From the NCBI RefSeq assembly GCF_900187995.1, contig NZ_FZNZ01000012.1, positions 42,055-106,054 on the forward strand: 64,000 nt of DNA, given 5' to 3'. Positions 19,068 to 26,765 of this stretch are shown here, piece by piece. The notes beneath the pieces were generated by a model, which was not told where the DNA came from, searched no databases, and worked only from the letters and a program-made list of their open reading frames with translations. The stretch comes from Prevotella jejuni. Lineage in GTDB: Bacteria > Bacteroidota > Bacteroidia > Bacteroidales > Bacteroidaceae. How positions within the stretch are numbered: the stretch's first letter is position 1; each line of letters starts with the position of its first letter. The position numbers and the translations under genes are program-made.

Positions 19068-20006
19068 ATGAAAATACTTATTACTGGCTATCATGGCTTT
19101 GTTGGACAAAATCTTATACCTTATTTGAAAGAGAAAGGACATGTTGTCTACGGGCTTGGGCGGTCAGGCGATTATTTATGGAAAGATCTTGAAGAAAATA
19201 AATTACCGGATGTAGATGCTATAATTCATCTTGCTGGTAAAGCACATGATACGAAGAATCAGACAGAAGCTGGTGTTTATTTCAAAGTTAATGTTGATTT
19301 GACAATGAAGGTCTTTAATTACTTTATCAAACATCCAAATATAAAAAAGTTCATATTCTTCTCTTCTGTCAAGGCCGCAGCAGACCAAGTTAATGGTGAG
19401 GCTTTGACAGAGGATATGCCGATGACGCCTAAAGGCCCTTATGGAGAAAGTAAGGCTGAGGCTGAGAAGAAAATAAATGAGGTATGGAGTAATTTGGATA
19501 TGAATCAAAAGGGCTCTCGTCATGTGTATATTTTGCGTCCTTGTATGATGCATGGGCCCGGTAATAAAGGTAATCTGAACTTACTTTATAAAGTCGTAAA
19601 TGTAGGATTACCTTGGCCATTAGGAGCCTTTGAGAATAAGCGTTCTTTCTGTTCTATAAGCAATGTTTGTTATGTAGTGGGGCAGCTTTTGGCTTTTGAT
19701 GTAAAGAGTGGAACTTATAATTTGGCTGATGATGAAGTTTTGTCTACAAATGAGTTGATTGGTATTATTTGTGAAAACTTAGGTCGTCCGACTCGAATAT
19801 GGAAATTTGGACGCTCTGCTATGTCATCTTTAGCTAAGACTGGTGCCAAATTGCATTTACCTCTAACCACGGAACGTTTGGCTAAGCTTACAGAGAACTA
19901 TATTGTTGATAATAGCAAGATTAAGAATGCGTTAAAGATAGACAGAATGCCTGTTCCTGCTCGTGAAGGTCTTTCTTATACGATACATAGTTTTAAGGAA
20001 AAATAG
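19068..20006 (+). CDS. NAD-dependent sugar epimerase/reductase (WbpV/WreQ-like SDR)
   Basis: A 312-residue extended short-chain dehydrogenase. It has the N-terminal NAD(P) motif 'GYHGFVG' (7-13), 'IIHLAGKAHD', the active-site 'FFSSVKA' and 'YGESKAEAEK' (Tyr-x3-Lys), and a C-terminal sugar-binding region 'RSFCSISNVCYVVG'. Relatives such as WbpV/WreQ reduce the 4-keto group of UDP-4-keto-6-deoxy-GlcNAc to UDP-QuiNAc, whereas others are 4-epimerases. Its neighbours, WbuC and a WbpL-type initiator, are the usual partners of that reductase, so it probably supplies the first sugar. No 4,6-dehydratase gene for the precursor is in the window. Confidence 0.8.
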   Translation: MKILITGYHGFVGQNLIPYLKEKGHVVYGLGRSGDYLWKDLEENKLPDVDAIIHLAGKAHDTKNQTEAGVYFKVNVDLTMKVFNYFIKHPNIKKFIFFSSVKAAADQVNGEALTEDMPMTPKGPYGESKAEAEKKINEVWSNLDMNQKGSRHVYILRPCMMHGPGNKGNLNLLYKVVNVGLPWPLGAFENKRSFCSISNVCYVVGQLLAFDVKSGTYNLADDEVLSTNELIGIICENLGRPTRIWKFGRSAMSSLAKTGAKLHLPLTTERLAKLTENYIVDNSKIKNALKIDRMPVPAREGLSYTIHSFKEK

Positions 20007-20009
20007 TAA

Positions 20010-20405
20010 ATGGAAATCATAGATAAGAATTTGTTAGATACTGTAAGTGCAGCAGCAAAGTCGTCAGAACGCTTGCGGATGAATCATAATTTTCATGAAA
20101 CTTTAGAGGCTCCATGTCAGCGTATGTTGAATGCTTTGGAACCTGGAACTTTTGTCCCTATCCATCGTCATAGACATACAGCAGAGACTTATATACTACT
20201 GCGTGGAAAGCTTAAGATATTTTTCTATAATGAAGAGAAAGTAATTATTGAAGAGGATGTTCTCGACCAATCTCATGGATGTTATGGTGTCCATATTCCT
20301 GCTGGGATATGGCATTCTATGGAGGTATTAGAGTCTGGTACTATAATCTTCGAAACAAAGGATGGTCCGTATACTCCTATAACAGAACAAGATATATTAA
20401 AATAA
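20010..20405 (+). CDS. wbuC: WbuC-family cupin metalloprotein
   Basis: A 131-residue single-domain cupin. The metal site is visible in 'FVPIHRHRHTAETYILLRGK' (histidines in H-x-H plus Glu) and a later 'GVHIPAGIWHSMEV' histidine. The N-terminal helical part, 'LDTVSAAAKSSERLRMNHNFH', matches the WbuC group found in O-antigen loci of Escherichia coli and Pseudomonas and in Bacteroidetes capsule loci. The reaction is not established. It lies 3 bases after the SDR and 6 bases before the initiating transferase, the arrangement expected for its genetic linkage to QuiNAc/FucNAc initiation. Confidence 0.85.
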   Translation: MEIIDKNLLDTVSAAAKSSERLRMNHNFHETLEAPCQRMLNALEPGTFVPIHRHRHTAETYILLRGKLKIFFYNEEKVIIEEDVLDQSHGCYGVHIPAGIWHSMEVLESGTIIFETKDGPYTPITEQDILK

Positions 20406-20411
20406 GTAAGC

Positions 20412-21413
20412 ATGTTGCAGATAGCAATTATATTTCTTTCGCTTTTCATTCTTGAAGTTTTATATTTTAAGGTTGCTGATTACTTTAATATTATAGATAA
20501 GCCATCAGAACGAGGGTCTTCAAAGTTTATTACTCTTAGAGGAGGTGGTATAATCTTTTATATTGGTGCCTTAATTTGGTTTATATTCTATGGAAGAGAG
20601 TATTGGCTTTTCTTTACAGGACTTAGTATAGTCTCTATACTTAGTTTTGTTGATGATATACATTCTTTAAGTGCACGATTACGTTTACCATTGCAGTTTA
20701 TAGGAATGTTACTGCTATTATTCCAGTTAATTCTTGGGAATAATAGTATAATAGATATAAACAGTAGTGGATTCTTTACTATAGTCCTTATTCTTGTTTT
20801 GGGCTTGGTGATTTGTACGGGAGCTATGAATGTTTTTAATTTCATGGATGGTATCAATGGAATAACAGGTGGATATTCATTAATAGTCCTTTCAGCTATA
20901 CTTTTCATTTTAGATAAAGAAACTTTGTTGGGTCAGTCATCAGAAGTTGAGACCATTGTATCTTTGTTAAAGATAGTTTTATCGGCTGCCCTTGTATTTT
21001 GTTTCTTTAATTTCCGTAGTAGGGCCAAGTGCTTTGCAGGAGATGTTGGTTCTGTTTCTATAGCCTTTATTATCTTGTTTACACTTGGTTTTATAGTTAT
21101 AAATACAGGGGACCTCTCTTGGCTGTCTTTCCTCGTTGTTTATGGTGTTGACGGCTGTCTAACTATTTTACATCGTATAATGTTGCATGAGAATATTTCT
21201 CAACCTCATCGAAAGCATTTGTTTCAGATTATGGCAAATGAGTTGAAGATACCCCATGTAATAGTTTCCCTTGTTTATATGGCGGTACAATTATTGTGCT
21301 GTATTTGGTATATTATGTATCCAGGTTATCTTACACTTTTGTGCCAGATTATAATATTATCTATTATATATATACTATTCATGCGGAAGTTCTTTAAATT
21401 GCATCAGGGATAG
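20412..21413 (+). CDS. WecA/WbpL-type polyprenyl-phosphate sugar-1-phosphate transferase
   Basis: A 333-residue integral membrane protein of the MraY/WecA family with about ten helices. The conserved cytoplasmic loops are present: 'FVDDIHSLSARLRLPLQF' (DDxxS), 'NFMDGINGITG' (catalytic Asp region), 'FAGDVGS', and 'PHRKHLFQ' (H-x3-H). It starts repeat-unit synthesis by moving a HexNAc-1-phosphate type group, plausibly QuiNAc or FucNAc, onto undecaprenyl phosphate. As the last gene of the polysaccharide locus, it is followed by a terminator-like hairpin at 21442. The family is clear; the sugar is inferred from the SDR/WbuC neighbours. Confidence 0.9.
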   Translation: MLQIAIIFLSLFILEVLYFKVADYFNIIDKPSERGSSKFITLRGGGIIFYIGALIWFIFYGREYWLFFTGLSIVSILSFVDDIHSLSARLRLPLQFIGMLLLLFQLILGNNSIIDINSSGFFTIVLILVLGLVICTGAMNVFNFMDGINGITGGYSLIVLSAILFILDKETLLGQSSEVETIVSLLKIVLSAALVFCFFNFRSRAKCFAGDVGSVSIAFIILFTLGFIVINTGDLSWLSFLVVYGVDGCLTILHRIMLHENISQPHRKHLFQIMANELKIPHVIVSLVYMAVQLLCCIWYIMYPGYLTLLCQIIILSIIYILFMRKFFKLHQG

Positions 21414-21441
21414 AGATAGTATAAGCTTTATAGGAATTATT

Positions 21442-21496
21442 AAGGGCTGACGTCGTAGATCTTAATGTCTTCGGTGCCAGCCCTTGTTGTGTTTTT
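21442..21496 (+). terminator. Hairpin after the polysaccharide locus
   Basis: AAGGGCTG at 21442-21449 pairs with CAGCCCTT at 21478-21485, followed by GTTGTGTTTTT. The 28-base loop is long but can fold further. It lies 29 bases after the last plus-strand gene and faces a minus-strand operon, as expected of an intrinsic terminator. Confidence 0.6.
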
Positions 21497-21714
21497 CCAT
21501 ATATTAGATTATGGTAATATCTTGTGACTCTACTTTCTTATCTGATACATGTAAGCCGTCGAATTATTGAGCGGATGAATAAAAATCCTAAATTCTATTA
21601 GGTTTGTACCTCAAGTGGGTGATAAGCCAGAGTTTTTATGCTATTTAATAATGTTAGTGTCGCAAAAGTACGAAAAAAAATGAACGAACGAAGAAAAGAA
21701 AAGAAAAATAGTAC

Positions 21715-22497
21715 TTATTTTTCAAGATTTCTTTTCTCTTCTTTTTTGATAATATCTTTTACAGATTCAGGCGTGTTTGGCGGTAGTAACATTGTAGATA
21801 TCAATGAGTTGAGAATTGTCGATATGTTTTTTAATTGCATCGTCTCATTGTGTTTGTTGGTCGTATTGTTGTCTATTTTCGACAGTGAATCTTTCGGCAA
21901 TGTAGCCTCATAATTTGCCAAGCAAGCAGCTGACATTCTTTTTATTTGAGCAAGTCTTACTTGCACATCTTCATCCTGTTTATACAGACTATAAATCTTT
22001 TCAGCATTCATATATTGGTCGTATGCTGGTTTCCATGATTGAAGAAACATATTACATAGGCCTAAGCGGTAATAGACATCAGCCTTTTCTCGTTCATAAC
22101 ATACGGTTAGTGTCTTCTCATAATAGGGGATAGCCTCTTTGTAACGCTTAAGGTTGAACTTACTTTCAGCCGTGGTGTAATAGTAGACTGACCGTTCATG
22201 TGGAGCGAACACCTCCAGTTTTGGCATAGCGTTTTCTAAGTATTTTGCGGCAGTCTCGTAATCCCAATCGTGGTAATAGCACAATCCTATATAAGCCTTA
22301 AAGCGTTCGTTAAGCTTATACTCTTTATCTAATCGTTGAAAGATAAGCAGGGCTTCATGATACTTTGCCGACGTAAAGTATTCCAATGCCTTTCCCAACT
22401 CTTCAGCATCCTTGCTTTTTTGTGCAGATGCAGAGACAGAGCACGTTAGGAACAGTAGGAGTGTTATGATTAATTTCCCTGTTATTCTTACAGCCAT
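21715..22497 (-). CDS. Secreted tetratricopeptide-repeat protein
   Basis: A 260-residue protein with a signal peptide: a basic start, a hydrophobic core 'LIITLLLFLTCSVSASAQ', and cleavage after the Ala-x-Ala-like end. About five TPR-like helix pairs follow; 'AKYHEALLIFQRLDKEYKLN', 'YETAAKYLENAMPKLEVF' and 'KRYKEAIPYYEKTLTVC' show the usual small/aromatic spacing. The last 60 residues are polar and probably disordered. It likely acts as a periplasmic scaffold; no specific partner is evident. Its start overlaps the 3' end of the HPPK-like gene by 10 bases, so the two are co-transcribed. Plus-strand frames over the same bases are shadows. Confidence 0.75.
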   Translation of the reverse strand: MAVRITGKLIITLLLFLTCSVSASAQKSKDAEELGKALEYFTSAKYHEALLIFQRLDKEYKLNERFKAYIGLCYYHDWDYETAAKYLENAMPKLEVFAPHERSVYYYTTAESKFNLKRYKEAIPYYEKTLTVCYEREKADVYYRLGLCNMFLQSWKPAYDQYMNAEKIYSLYKQDEDVQVRLAQIKRMSAACLANYEATLPKDSLSKIDNNTTNKHNETMQLKNISTILNSLISTMLLPPNTPESVKDIIKKEEKRNLEK

Positions 22498-22814
22498 ATA
22501 ATCTCTTTTACAATCTTCTCGCCGTATTGTGCAAGGTCGATATCAATCAGAACTTTTCCCTTTTGATGGTTTTCATGCGAGTCACCCATCGTCTGTTCAA
22601 TCTCCTTTAGACATTGTACTACTTGAGTGAGCGACATCTCTGTTTCAAGAGTTCCTATACAGTTTAAGAACTTATCCGACGTGATTCCAATCGGTTCAGT
22701 CCATTGTGTATCCGAGAATTTGACATTCTTGAAACGCTGTTTCAACAGTGTCTGTGCCTTTGAAATATTCTCCTCTTGATTACAGTTTGACCCCAATGCG
22801 ATAATAGTCTTCAT
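22488..22814 (-). CDS. Short HPPK (FolK)-like protein lacking the usual catalytic C-terminal motif
   Basis: A 108-residue protein from the ATG at 22814. It has the N-terminal 'IIALGSNCNQEENISKAQTL' and 'WTEPIG' segments of 6-hydroxymethyl-7,8-dihydropterin pyrophosphokinase and keeps the paired aspartates in 'LIDIDLAQYG'. However, it is about 50 residues shorter than typical FolK, and the arginine-rich loop (GR-x-R...GPR-x-IDIDL) is replaced by 'GDSHENHQKGKVLIDIDL'. It may have lost kinase activity or have another pterin-related role; a separate folK elsewhere would support that. A -7-like box TAACTTTG (22821-22828 on the minus strand) lies so close that the mRNA may be almost leaderless. It overlaps the TPR gene. 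Confidence 0.65.
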   Translation of the reverse strand: MKTIIALGSNCNQEENISKAQTLLKQRFKNVKFSDTQWTEPIGITSDKFLNCIGTLETEMSLTQVVQCLKEIEQTMGDSHENHQKGKVLIDIDLAQYGEKIVKEIIWL

Positions 22815-22870
22815 AGAGTACAAAGTTACGTATAAGTTTTGAAATGTTTGAGAGATTTAAGATAAATCAC

Positions 22871-22901
22871 TTTGTAGTATATAATAAAACGTGTATTTTT
22901 G
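22871..22901 (+). promoter_or_regulatory. Bacteroidetes-type promoter for the glucosaminidase gene
   Basis: TTTG at 22871-22874, a 19-base spacer, then TATTTTTG at 22894-22901 match the Bacteroidetes -33/-7 consensus. The start would fall about 6 bases later, giving a leader of about 20 bases before the ATG at 22929, which decides that start over the upstream in-frame codon at 22899. Confidence 0.75.
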
Positions 22902-22928
22902 CAGTTATATTATATAAAAAGAACTTTT

Positions 22929-23882
22929 ATGAAGCGATATATTTTCCTTTTTATCTCATTCCTCTATATGTTTTCTACCGTAGCGTCGGGACAGGCAAGG
23001 TGGAATCAAGTTTATCAATCTTATATTGATCAGTACAAAGACATGGCCATTGAAGGTATGTTGAAGTATGGAGTACCAGCAAGTATCACCTTAGCACAAG
23101 GTTTGCTTGAGAGTGGGGCAGGCCGTGGTCGACTCGTACTTTTAGGTAATAATCATTTTGGAATCAAATGTCATGGGTGGGCTGGACGTACTATCACACA
23201 CGATGATGACGCAAAAGGAGAATGTTTCCGTGCCTACGATAGTGCATTAGAGAGCTTTGAAGACCATTGCAAGTTCCTTCGCGACCGTCCACGTTATAAT
23301 AGTCTGTTCAGTTTAGATAGGACTGATTATCGTGGTTGGGCATACGGGTTGAAGCGAGCTGGGTATGCTACTAATCCTGTTTATGCACAGAGTTTGATTA
23401 ACCTGATAGAGTTGTATAAGCTCTACGAGTATGACAAGGCCACTCGTTACGACCGCTTTATGGCGCATCACAGCGGTGAGAACACTGTTGTTCGTGATAT
23501 TGATAAGGGTAGGATTAGTCCTGCTCAGATAGTAGGAGCCCATCCTATCAATAGATATAATGATAACTATTATATTGTTGTAAGACAGGGCGATTCGTTT
23601 AAGTCGTTAAGTAAGGAGTTAGAGATAAGTGCAAGGAAGCTTGCTAAGTATAATGAGCGTGATAAGCATGACCGACTTATTCCTGGCGAGTATATCTGGT
23701 TGAAGAAGAAAAAGAAGAAAGCACCGAAAGAATATAAGAATCGTCCATATTATGTAAGCAAGTCTGAGAGCTTATATGATATTGCACAGCGATATGGTAT
23801 TCGTCTGAAGAGTCTCGTGAAGAAGAACGAGAAACTTGCTGAGCGTGGTCTGCGGATTGGCGATGAGGTGATATTATATTAG
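22929..23882 (+). CDS. Secreted N-acetylglucosaminidase with LysM domains (peptidoglycan hydrolase)
   Basis: A 317-residue exported protein. A signal peptide, 'RYIFLFISFLYMFSTVASGQ', is followed by a glucosaminidase domain (about residues 25-160) with 'ASITLAQGLLESGAGRG' holding the catalytic Glu, 'LLGNNHFGIKCH' and 'GWAYGLKRAGYATNPVYAQ'. Two LysM modules follow near 217-265 ('YYIVVRQGDSFKSLSKEL') and 270-316 ('YYVSKSESLYDIAQRYGIRL'), joined by a lysine-rich linker. It should cleave the glycan backbone of peptidoglycan while anchored through LysM, and so act in cell separation or wall turnover. It has its own promoter and is transcribed divergently from the HPPK-like/TPR operon. Confidence 0.9.
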   Translation: MKRYIFLFISFLYMFSTVASGQARWNQVYQSYIDQYKDMAIEGMLKYGVPASITLAQGLLESGAGRGRLVLLGNNHFGIKCHGWAGRTITHDDDAKGECFRAYDSALESFEDHCKFLRDRPRYNSLFSLDRTDYRGWAYGLKRAGYATNPVYAQSLINLIELYKLYEYDKATRYDRFMAHHSGENTVVRDIDKGRISPAQIVGAHPINRYNDNYYIVVRQGDSFKSLSKELEISARKLAKYNERDKHDRLIPGEYIWLKKKKKKAPKEYKNRPYYVSKSESLYDIAQRYGIRLKSLVKKNEKLAERGLRIGDEVILY

Positions 23883-24633
23883 TACAGAACCCACCGGGTT
23901 ATCCCTGTGGAGATGTTTGCAAACGTTGTTGGGTATTGAATATTGGCTGTTATTGGCCGGAGTAAGAAAGTCATATTTCGCTCATTACCTATATAGTTAT
24001 AGCGAACTTAATCCCGTTAGGTACTCCTCTCTTTCGGAGGAGGTAGGAGAAGATGTCTCTTTAGACACTCTCCTTTTTCATAGACGTTGATAGGAGGTCA
24101 GTCCGTTTGGCATCCTCCTCCTTTTCGAGGAGAGGATAGGGGAGAGGTTTTAGGGGTTGGGAGGAAGGGTTCCTTTTCTCATCATGTCAAATCTTTTTGC
24201 TCCTCTCGAACTTGACACATGCTCTTTAAGATGATAGAAGGGGCCTTTCAACGTTCAAGAACATGCCCTTCTTGCATACAAAAGACGCCTTTCTTGAGGC
24301 AAGAAAGGCATCTTTAATAATGCTATATATAACTCGTTGACTTATTGCGGGTTATAAACTTGTTTATAAGAGATATTATACCTTCGTAGTGAAAGACTTT
24401 GGCTTGATATCATGTAATGATTTTTCGCAGTCTTATCGGTACCCCTAAAAGATGGAATGATTATAGAGATACTCCCCGTGAGGGTTTGAGAGAATGTGGT
24501 AAACCCACGTCCTTCTCTCATTTAGTAACCCTCTCTACGACTATAACGAATAGTCAGTATGATGCTCCGTAGGTTGGGTAAGCCATAGATAAGATACTGT
24601 TAACCTCCCATGAATGGTGAGAGTATCAACTGA
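23883..24633. other. Gene-free stretch with hairpins and a dispersed repeat
   Basis: Convergent between the glucosaminidase and CobW-like genes, with no credible frame. It contains a TTCG-loop-type hairpin (CTCCTC 24024-24029 with GAGGAG 24037-24042) preceded by CCCGTTAGGTACTCC, a motif met again near 62250. A second purine/pyrimidine-rich hairpin with TTCG follows at about 24112-24135, and then copy 1 of the 290-base repeat (24185-24476). Confidence 0.6.
24185..24476 (+). repeat. Dispersed repeat of about 290 bases, copy 1
   Basis: Aligns in the same orientation with 47660-47951 over its whole length, with many substitutions and few gaps. Both copies keep two hairpins: CAAGAA/TTCTTG around a 7-base loop (near 24256), and a 10-base stem GCCTTTCTTG/CAAGAAAGGC with a 3-base loop (near 24286). 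Both also keep the tail 'GTTATAAACTTGT' and 'ATGTAATGATTTTTC'. Divergence outside the stems with stem conservation suggests a structured RNA or a mobile remnant. Confidence 0.7.
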
Positions 24634-25890
24634 TTAGAAATCAGTCAGACAGGTATCCAAGGCTTTGGTGATAGCCTCTTTATCGAGGTTTTGGCCAATA
24701 AATACGAGTTTCTGCATTCTGTCTCCGTATGGTTCCTCCCAATCTTTCTTAAGTTTAGGATTTTTCTCAAGGAACTCACGTAATTGGAACTGTGGCATTG
24801 TAGCATACCACTGACCAGCATTGCGTAGGCTAACTTGCTTTCCTGCTTGCTCGAAAACATAACAAATATCTTTCTCGTTAGCGAAGTAGCATAAGCCTTT
24901 ACAACGTATAATCTGCTTAGGCCATTGGCGTGCAACGAAGTCATCAAAGAAGTTTATATCAAATGGTTTACGTGCATTATACACGAAGGTCTGGATATTA
25001 TATTCCAAAGCCTCGCCACTCTCTTCGTTTTCCAAGCCATGATGGTGGTGGTGATGATGGTGATGATGGTGGTGGTCATGATGTTCTTCATGCTCATCGT
25101 GGTCGTCTTCATGCTCATCATGGTCATGGTGATGCTCATGTTCTTCCTCCTCCTCATCGTGTCCTTCAATCTCTGCAATCCAAGCCGCAGACGTTGCAAC
25201 CTTATCAAAGTCGAAGTCTCCCGTATTGATAATCTTATCTAAGTCAACATCTCCATAGTTACATTCGATAATCTCAGCCTTTGGTTGGAGTGAACGGATA
25301 ATCTTCTTTACCAATCCCAACTCATCCTTGCTGACATCATCCACCTTGTTGAGGAGAATGATATTACAGAACTCAATCTGTTGGATAAGTAGATTCTCAA
25401 GGTCATCTTCCTGTAAGTCTTTCTTCAGAAGGTCACTACCCGCAGAGAACTCATCACACATACGACGTGCGTCAACGACGGTAACGATAGAATCGAGTAC
25501 AGCCTTTCCTTTCTTGGCCAGGTCTGGATACATCTGTGGATAAGCACAGATAGTCTGTGCAATAGGGGCTGGTTCGCAGATACCACTTGCCTCAATGACG
25601 ATATAATCGAACTTTTGCTGTGATACAATCTCGTTCAACTGCTGCACTAAGTCCATCTTCAACGTACAGCAAATACAACCGTTTTGGAGTGCAACGAGCG
25701 AGTCATCCTTCTGGTCGACAACACCACCAGCCTCAATAAGGTCGGCATCAATATTCACTTCACCAATGTCATTAACGATGACGGCAAACTTAATACCTTT
25801 CTTGTTGGCAAGTATCTTGTTTACTAATGTTGTCTTACCACTGCCTAAGTAACCTGTAAGCAGAAGGACAGGAGTCTCTTTTATATTCAT
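24634..25890 (-). CDS. CobW/COG0523 GTPase metallochaperone with a histidine tract
   Basis: A 418-residue G3E-family GTPase. It has Walker A 'GYLGSGKTT' (13-21), the metal-binding 'GCICC' (71-75, CxCC), guanine-specificity 'NKVD' near residue 182, and a CobW C-terminal domain (about 300-415). Between the domains is an acidic/histidine insert (about 246-285) that ends in 12 consecutive histidines. Such proteins deliver zinc, cobalt or other metals to client enzymes; the insert is a metal-binding or storage loop. No Zur box or B12 gene is visible nearby, so the metal is uncertain, with zinc most likely. A -7 box TAACTTTG lies 36 bases upstream on the minus strand (25926-25933). Confidence 0.88.
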   Translation of the reverse strand: MNIKETPVLLLTGYLGSGKTTLVNKILANKKGIKFAVIVNDIGEVNIDADLIEAGGVVDQKDDSLVALQNGCICCTLKMDLVQQLNEIVSQQKFDYIVIEASGICEPAPIAQTICAYPQMYPDLAKKGKAVLDSIVTVVDARRMCDEFSAGSDLLKKDLQEDDLENLLIQQIEFCNIILLNKVDDVSKDELGLVKKIIRSLQPKAEIIECNYGDVDLDKIINTGDFDFDKVATSAAWIAEIEGHDEEEEEHEHHHDHDEHEDDHDEHEEHHDHHHHHHHHHHHHGLENEESGEALEYNIQTFVYNARKPFDINFFDDFVARQWPKQIIRCKGLCYFANEKDICYVFEQAGKQVSLRNAGQWYATMPQFQLREFLEKNPKLKKDWEEPYGDRMQKLVFIGQNLDKEAITKALDTCLTDF

Positions 25891-25925
25891 ATTATGTGCC
25901 TTTTTGTTTTATAATTCTTAGACTA

Positions 25926-25933
25926 CAAAGTTA
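25926..25933 (-). promoter_or_regulatory. -7 box upstream of the CobW-like gene
   Basis: On the minus strand the sequence reads TAACTTTG, a full match to TAnnTTTG. No convincing -33 TTTG lies 19-21 bases further upstream, so the promoter may need an activator or be weak. Confidence 0.45.
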
Positions 25934-26011
25934 CAAAAAATATGCCAAGTGACGTATTCCGTATGGTGAAATATTGCGTAATTTAGTCTTTCCTATTCCA
26001 TAATAGAAAGA

Positions 26012-26046
26012 GAACGGCTATGCCATGATTGGTATAACCGTTCTTT
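26012..26046 (-). terminator. Hairpin after the FKBP gene
   Basis: GAACGG (26012-26017) pairs with CCGTTC (26038-26043), and the stem extends inward with one mismatch to CC/GG. Pyrimidine-rich bases follow on both sides, so it could end minus-strand FKBP transcripts before the CobW promoter. Confidence 0.5.
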
Positions 26047-26102
26047 CGGGGATGTGTATTGTCAACTAATGGTCCTTGTAGACAAAAGGAAGAGTGAGAC
26101 AC

Positions 26103-26504
26103 TTATCCTATTGAAAACAGTTCTATCTCGAAGATTAGAGTAGAGAAAGCAGGAATGTCACCGTCGCGTTTTGTGCCATAGCCTTCTTGATAAGGAATGT
26201 AGACACGCCAGTGGTCGCCTTTGTGCATTGCGCAGAGTGCTGTTTGAAAACCTGTAATCAGTTCGTTGACACGGAATGCCTCAGGGATACCTCTTTGCCA
26301 ACTATCGTCAAACACCTTACCAGAGATGAGGCTACCGCAGTAGTGACAGGTGACGATCGAACGTTCAGAGACTTGTCCCTCACCGCTTCCATCCTTTATT
26401 ACTTCATAGAGAACACCATGCGAAAGGCTTCGGATACCCTCTCTCTGACTAAGTTCTTTTAGATACTCTTCGTTCTTCAGTTTGTATTCTTGCTTCTTAC
26501 TCAT
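26103..26504 (-). CDS. FKBP-type peptidyl-prolyl cis-trans isomerase
   Basis: A 133-residue cytoplasmic protein (no signal peptide). A short charged N-terminal helix, 'SKKQEYKLKNEEYLKELSQR', leads into an FKBP domain: 'GVLYEVIKDGSGEG', 'IVTCHYCGSLISGKVFDDSW', 'AFRVNELITGFQTALCAMHK', 'GDHWRVYIPYQEGYG' and 'IPAFSTLIFEIELFSI'. Several active-site aromatics are kept (Tyr, Phe, Trp-to-Phe type changes), though the flap is short. It would assist protein folding; the specific client is unknown. It is a monocistronic-looking gene divergent from the 46-codon ORF at 26621. Confidence 0.85.
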   Translation of the reverse strand: MSKKQEYKLKNEEYLKELSQREGIRSLSHGVLYEVIKDGSGEGQVSERSIVTCHYCGSLISGKVFDDSWQRGIPEAFRVNELITGFQTALCAMHKGDHWRVYIPYQEGYGTKRDGDIPAFSTLIFEIELFSIG

Positions 26505-26620
26505 ATCATTTAATTATCCAATAAAGCATACAAAAGTAGCTAATATCTTTTGAATTCACAATTAATTCAATTACATTTGTTTCGGCATAGTATTTGTACA
26601 ATTGCTTATAAACGAACGAT

Positions 26621-26761
26621 ATGGATTTTGATAGAATAGAGAATGACGCACGTCGAGCAGAGCTGATTAGAGTGTTGGAACATTCAATAGAACGCTTGTC
26701 ATTGGCAGAGTTGGAGGCTTTGTATTACGACCTGGTGGCTAAGGATTACATTAGAGAGTAG
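26621..26761 (+). CDS. Small 46-residue protein upstream of the MATE gene
   Basis: An ATG at 26621 opens a 46-codon frame ending at the TAG at 26759-26761, four bases before the MATE start codon. The translation is mostly helical and charged, with 'RRAELIRVLEHSIERLSLAE' followed by 'LEALYYDLVAKDYIRE'. This composition, and the tight spacing to the next gene, make it a plausible real small protein and first gene of the transcript. A promoter-like TTTG and a near -7 sequence with TATTTG lie just upstream (about 26575-26596). I recognise no family; a leader peptide is the alternative. Confidence 0.5.
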   Translation: MDFDRIENDARRAELIRVLEHSIERLSLAELEALYYDLVAKDYIRE

Positions 26762-26765
26762 AGAA

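Noticed and set aside
21638..22133. Two plus-strand frames over the TPR gene
   Set aside because: They are shadows of the minus-strand TPR coding sequence with a signal peptide and repeats.
24925..25242. Plus-strand frames in the histidine-rich part of the CobW gene
   Set aside because: They are antisense to the histidine tract (runs of Val/Met or Asp/Gly) and have no own support.
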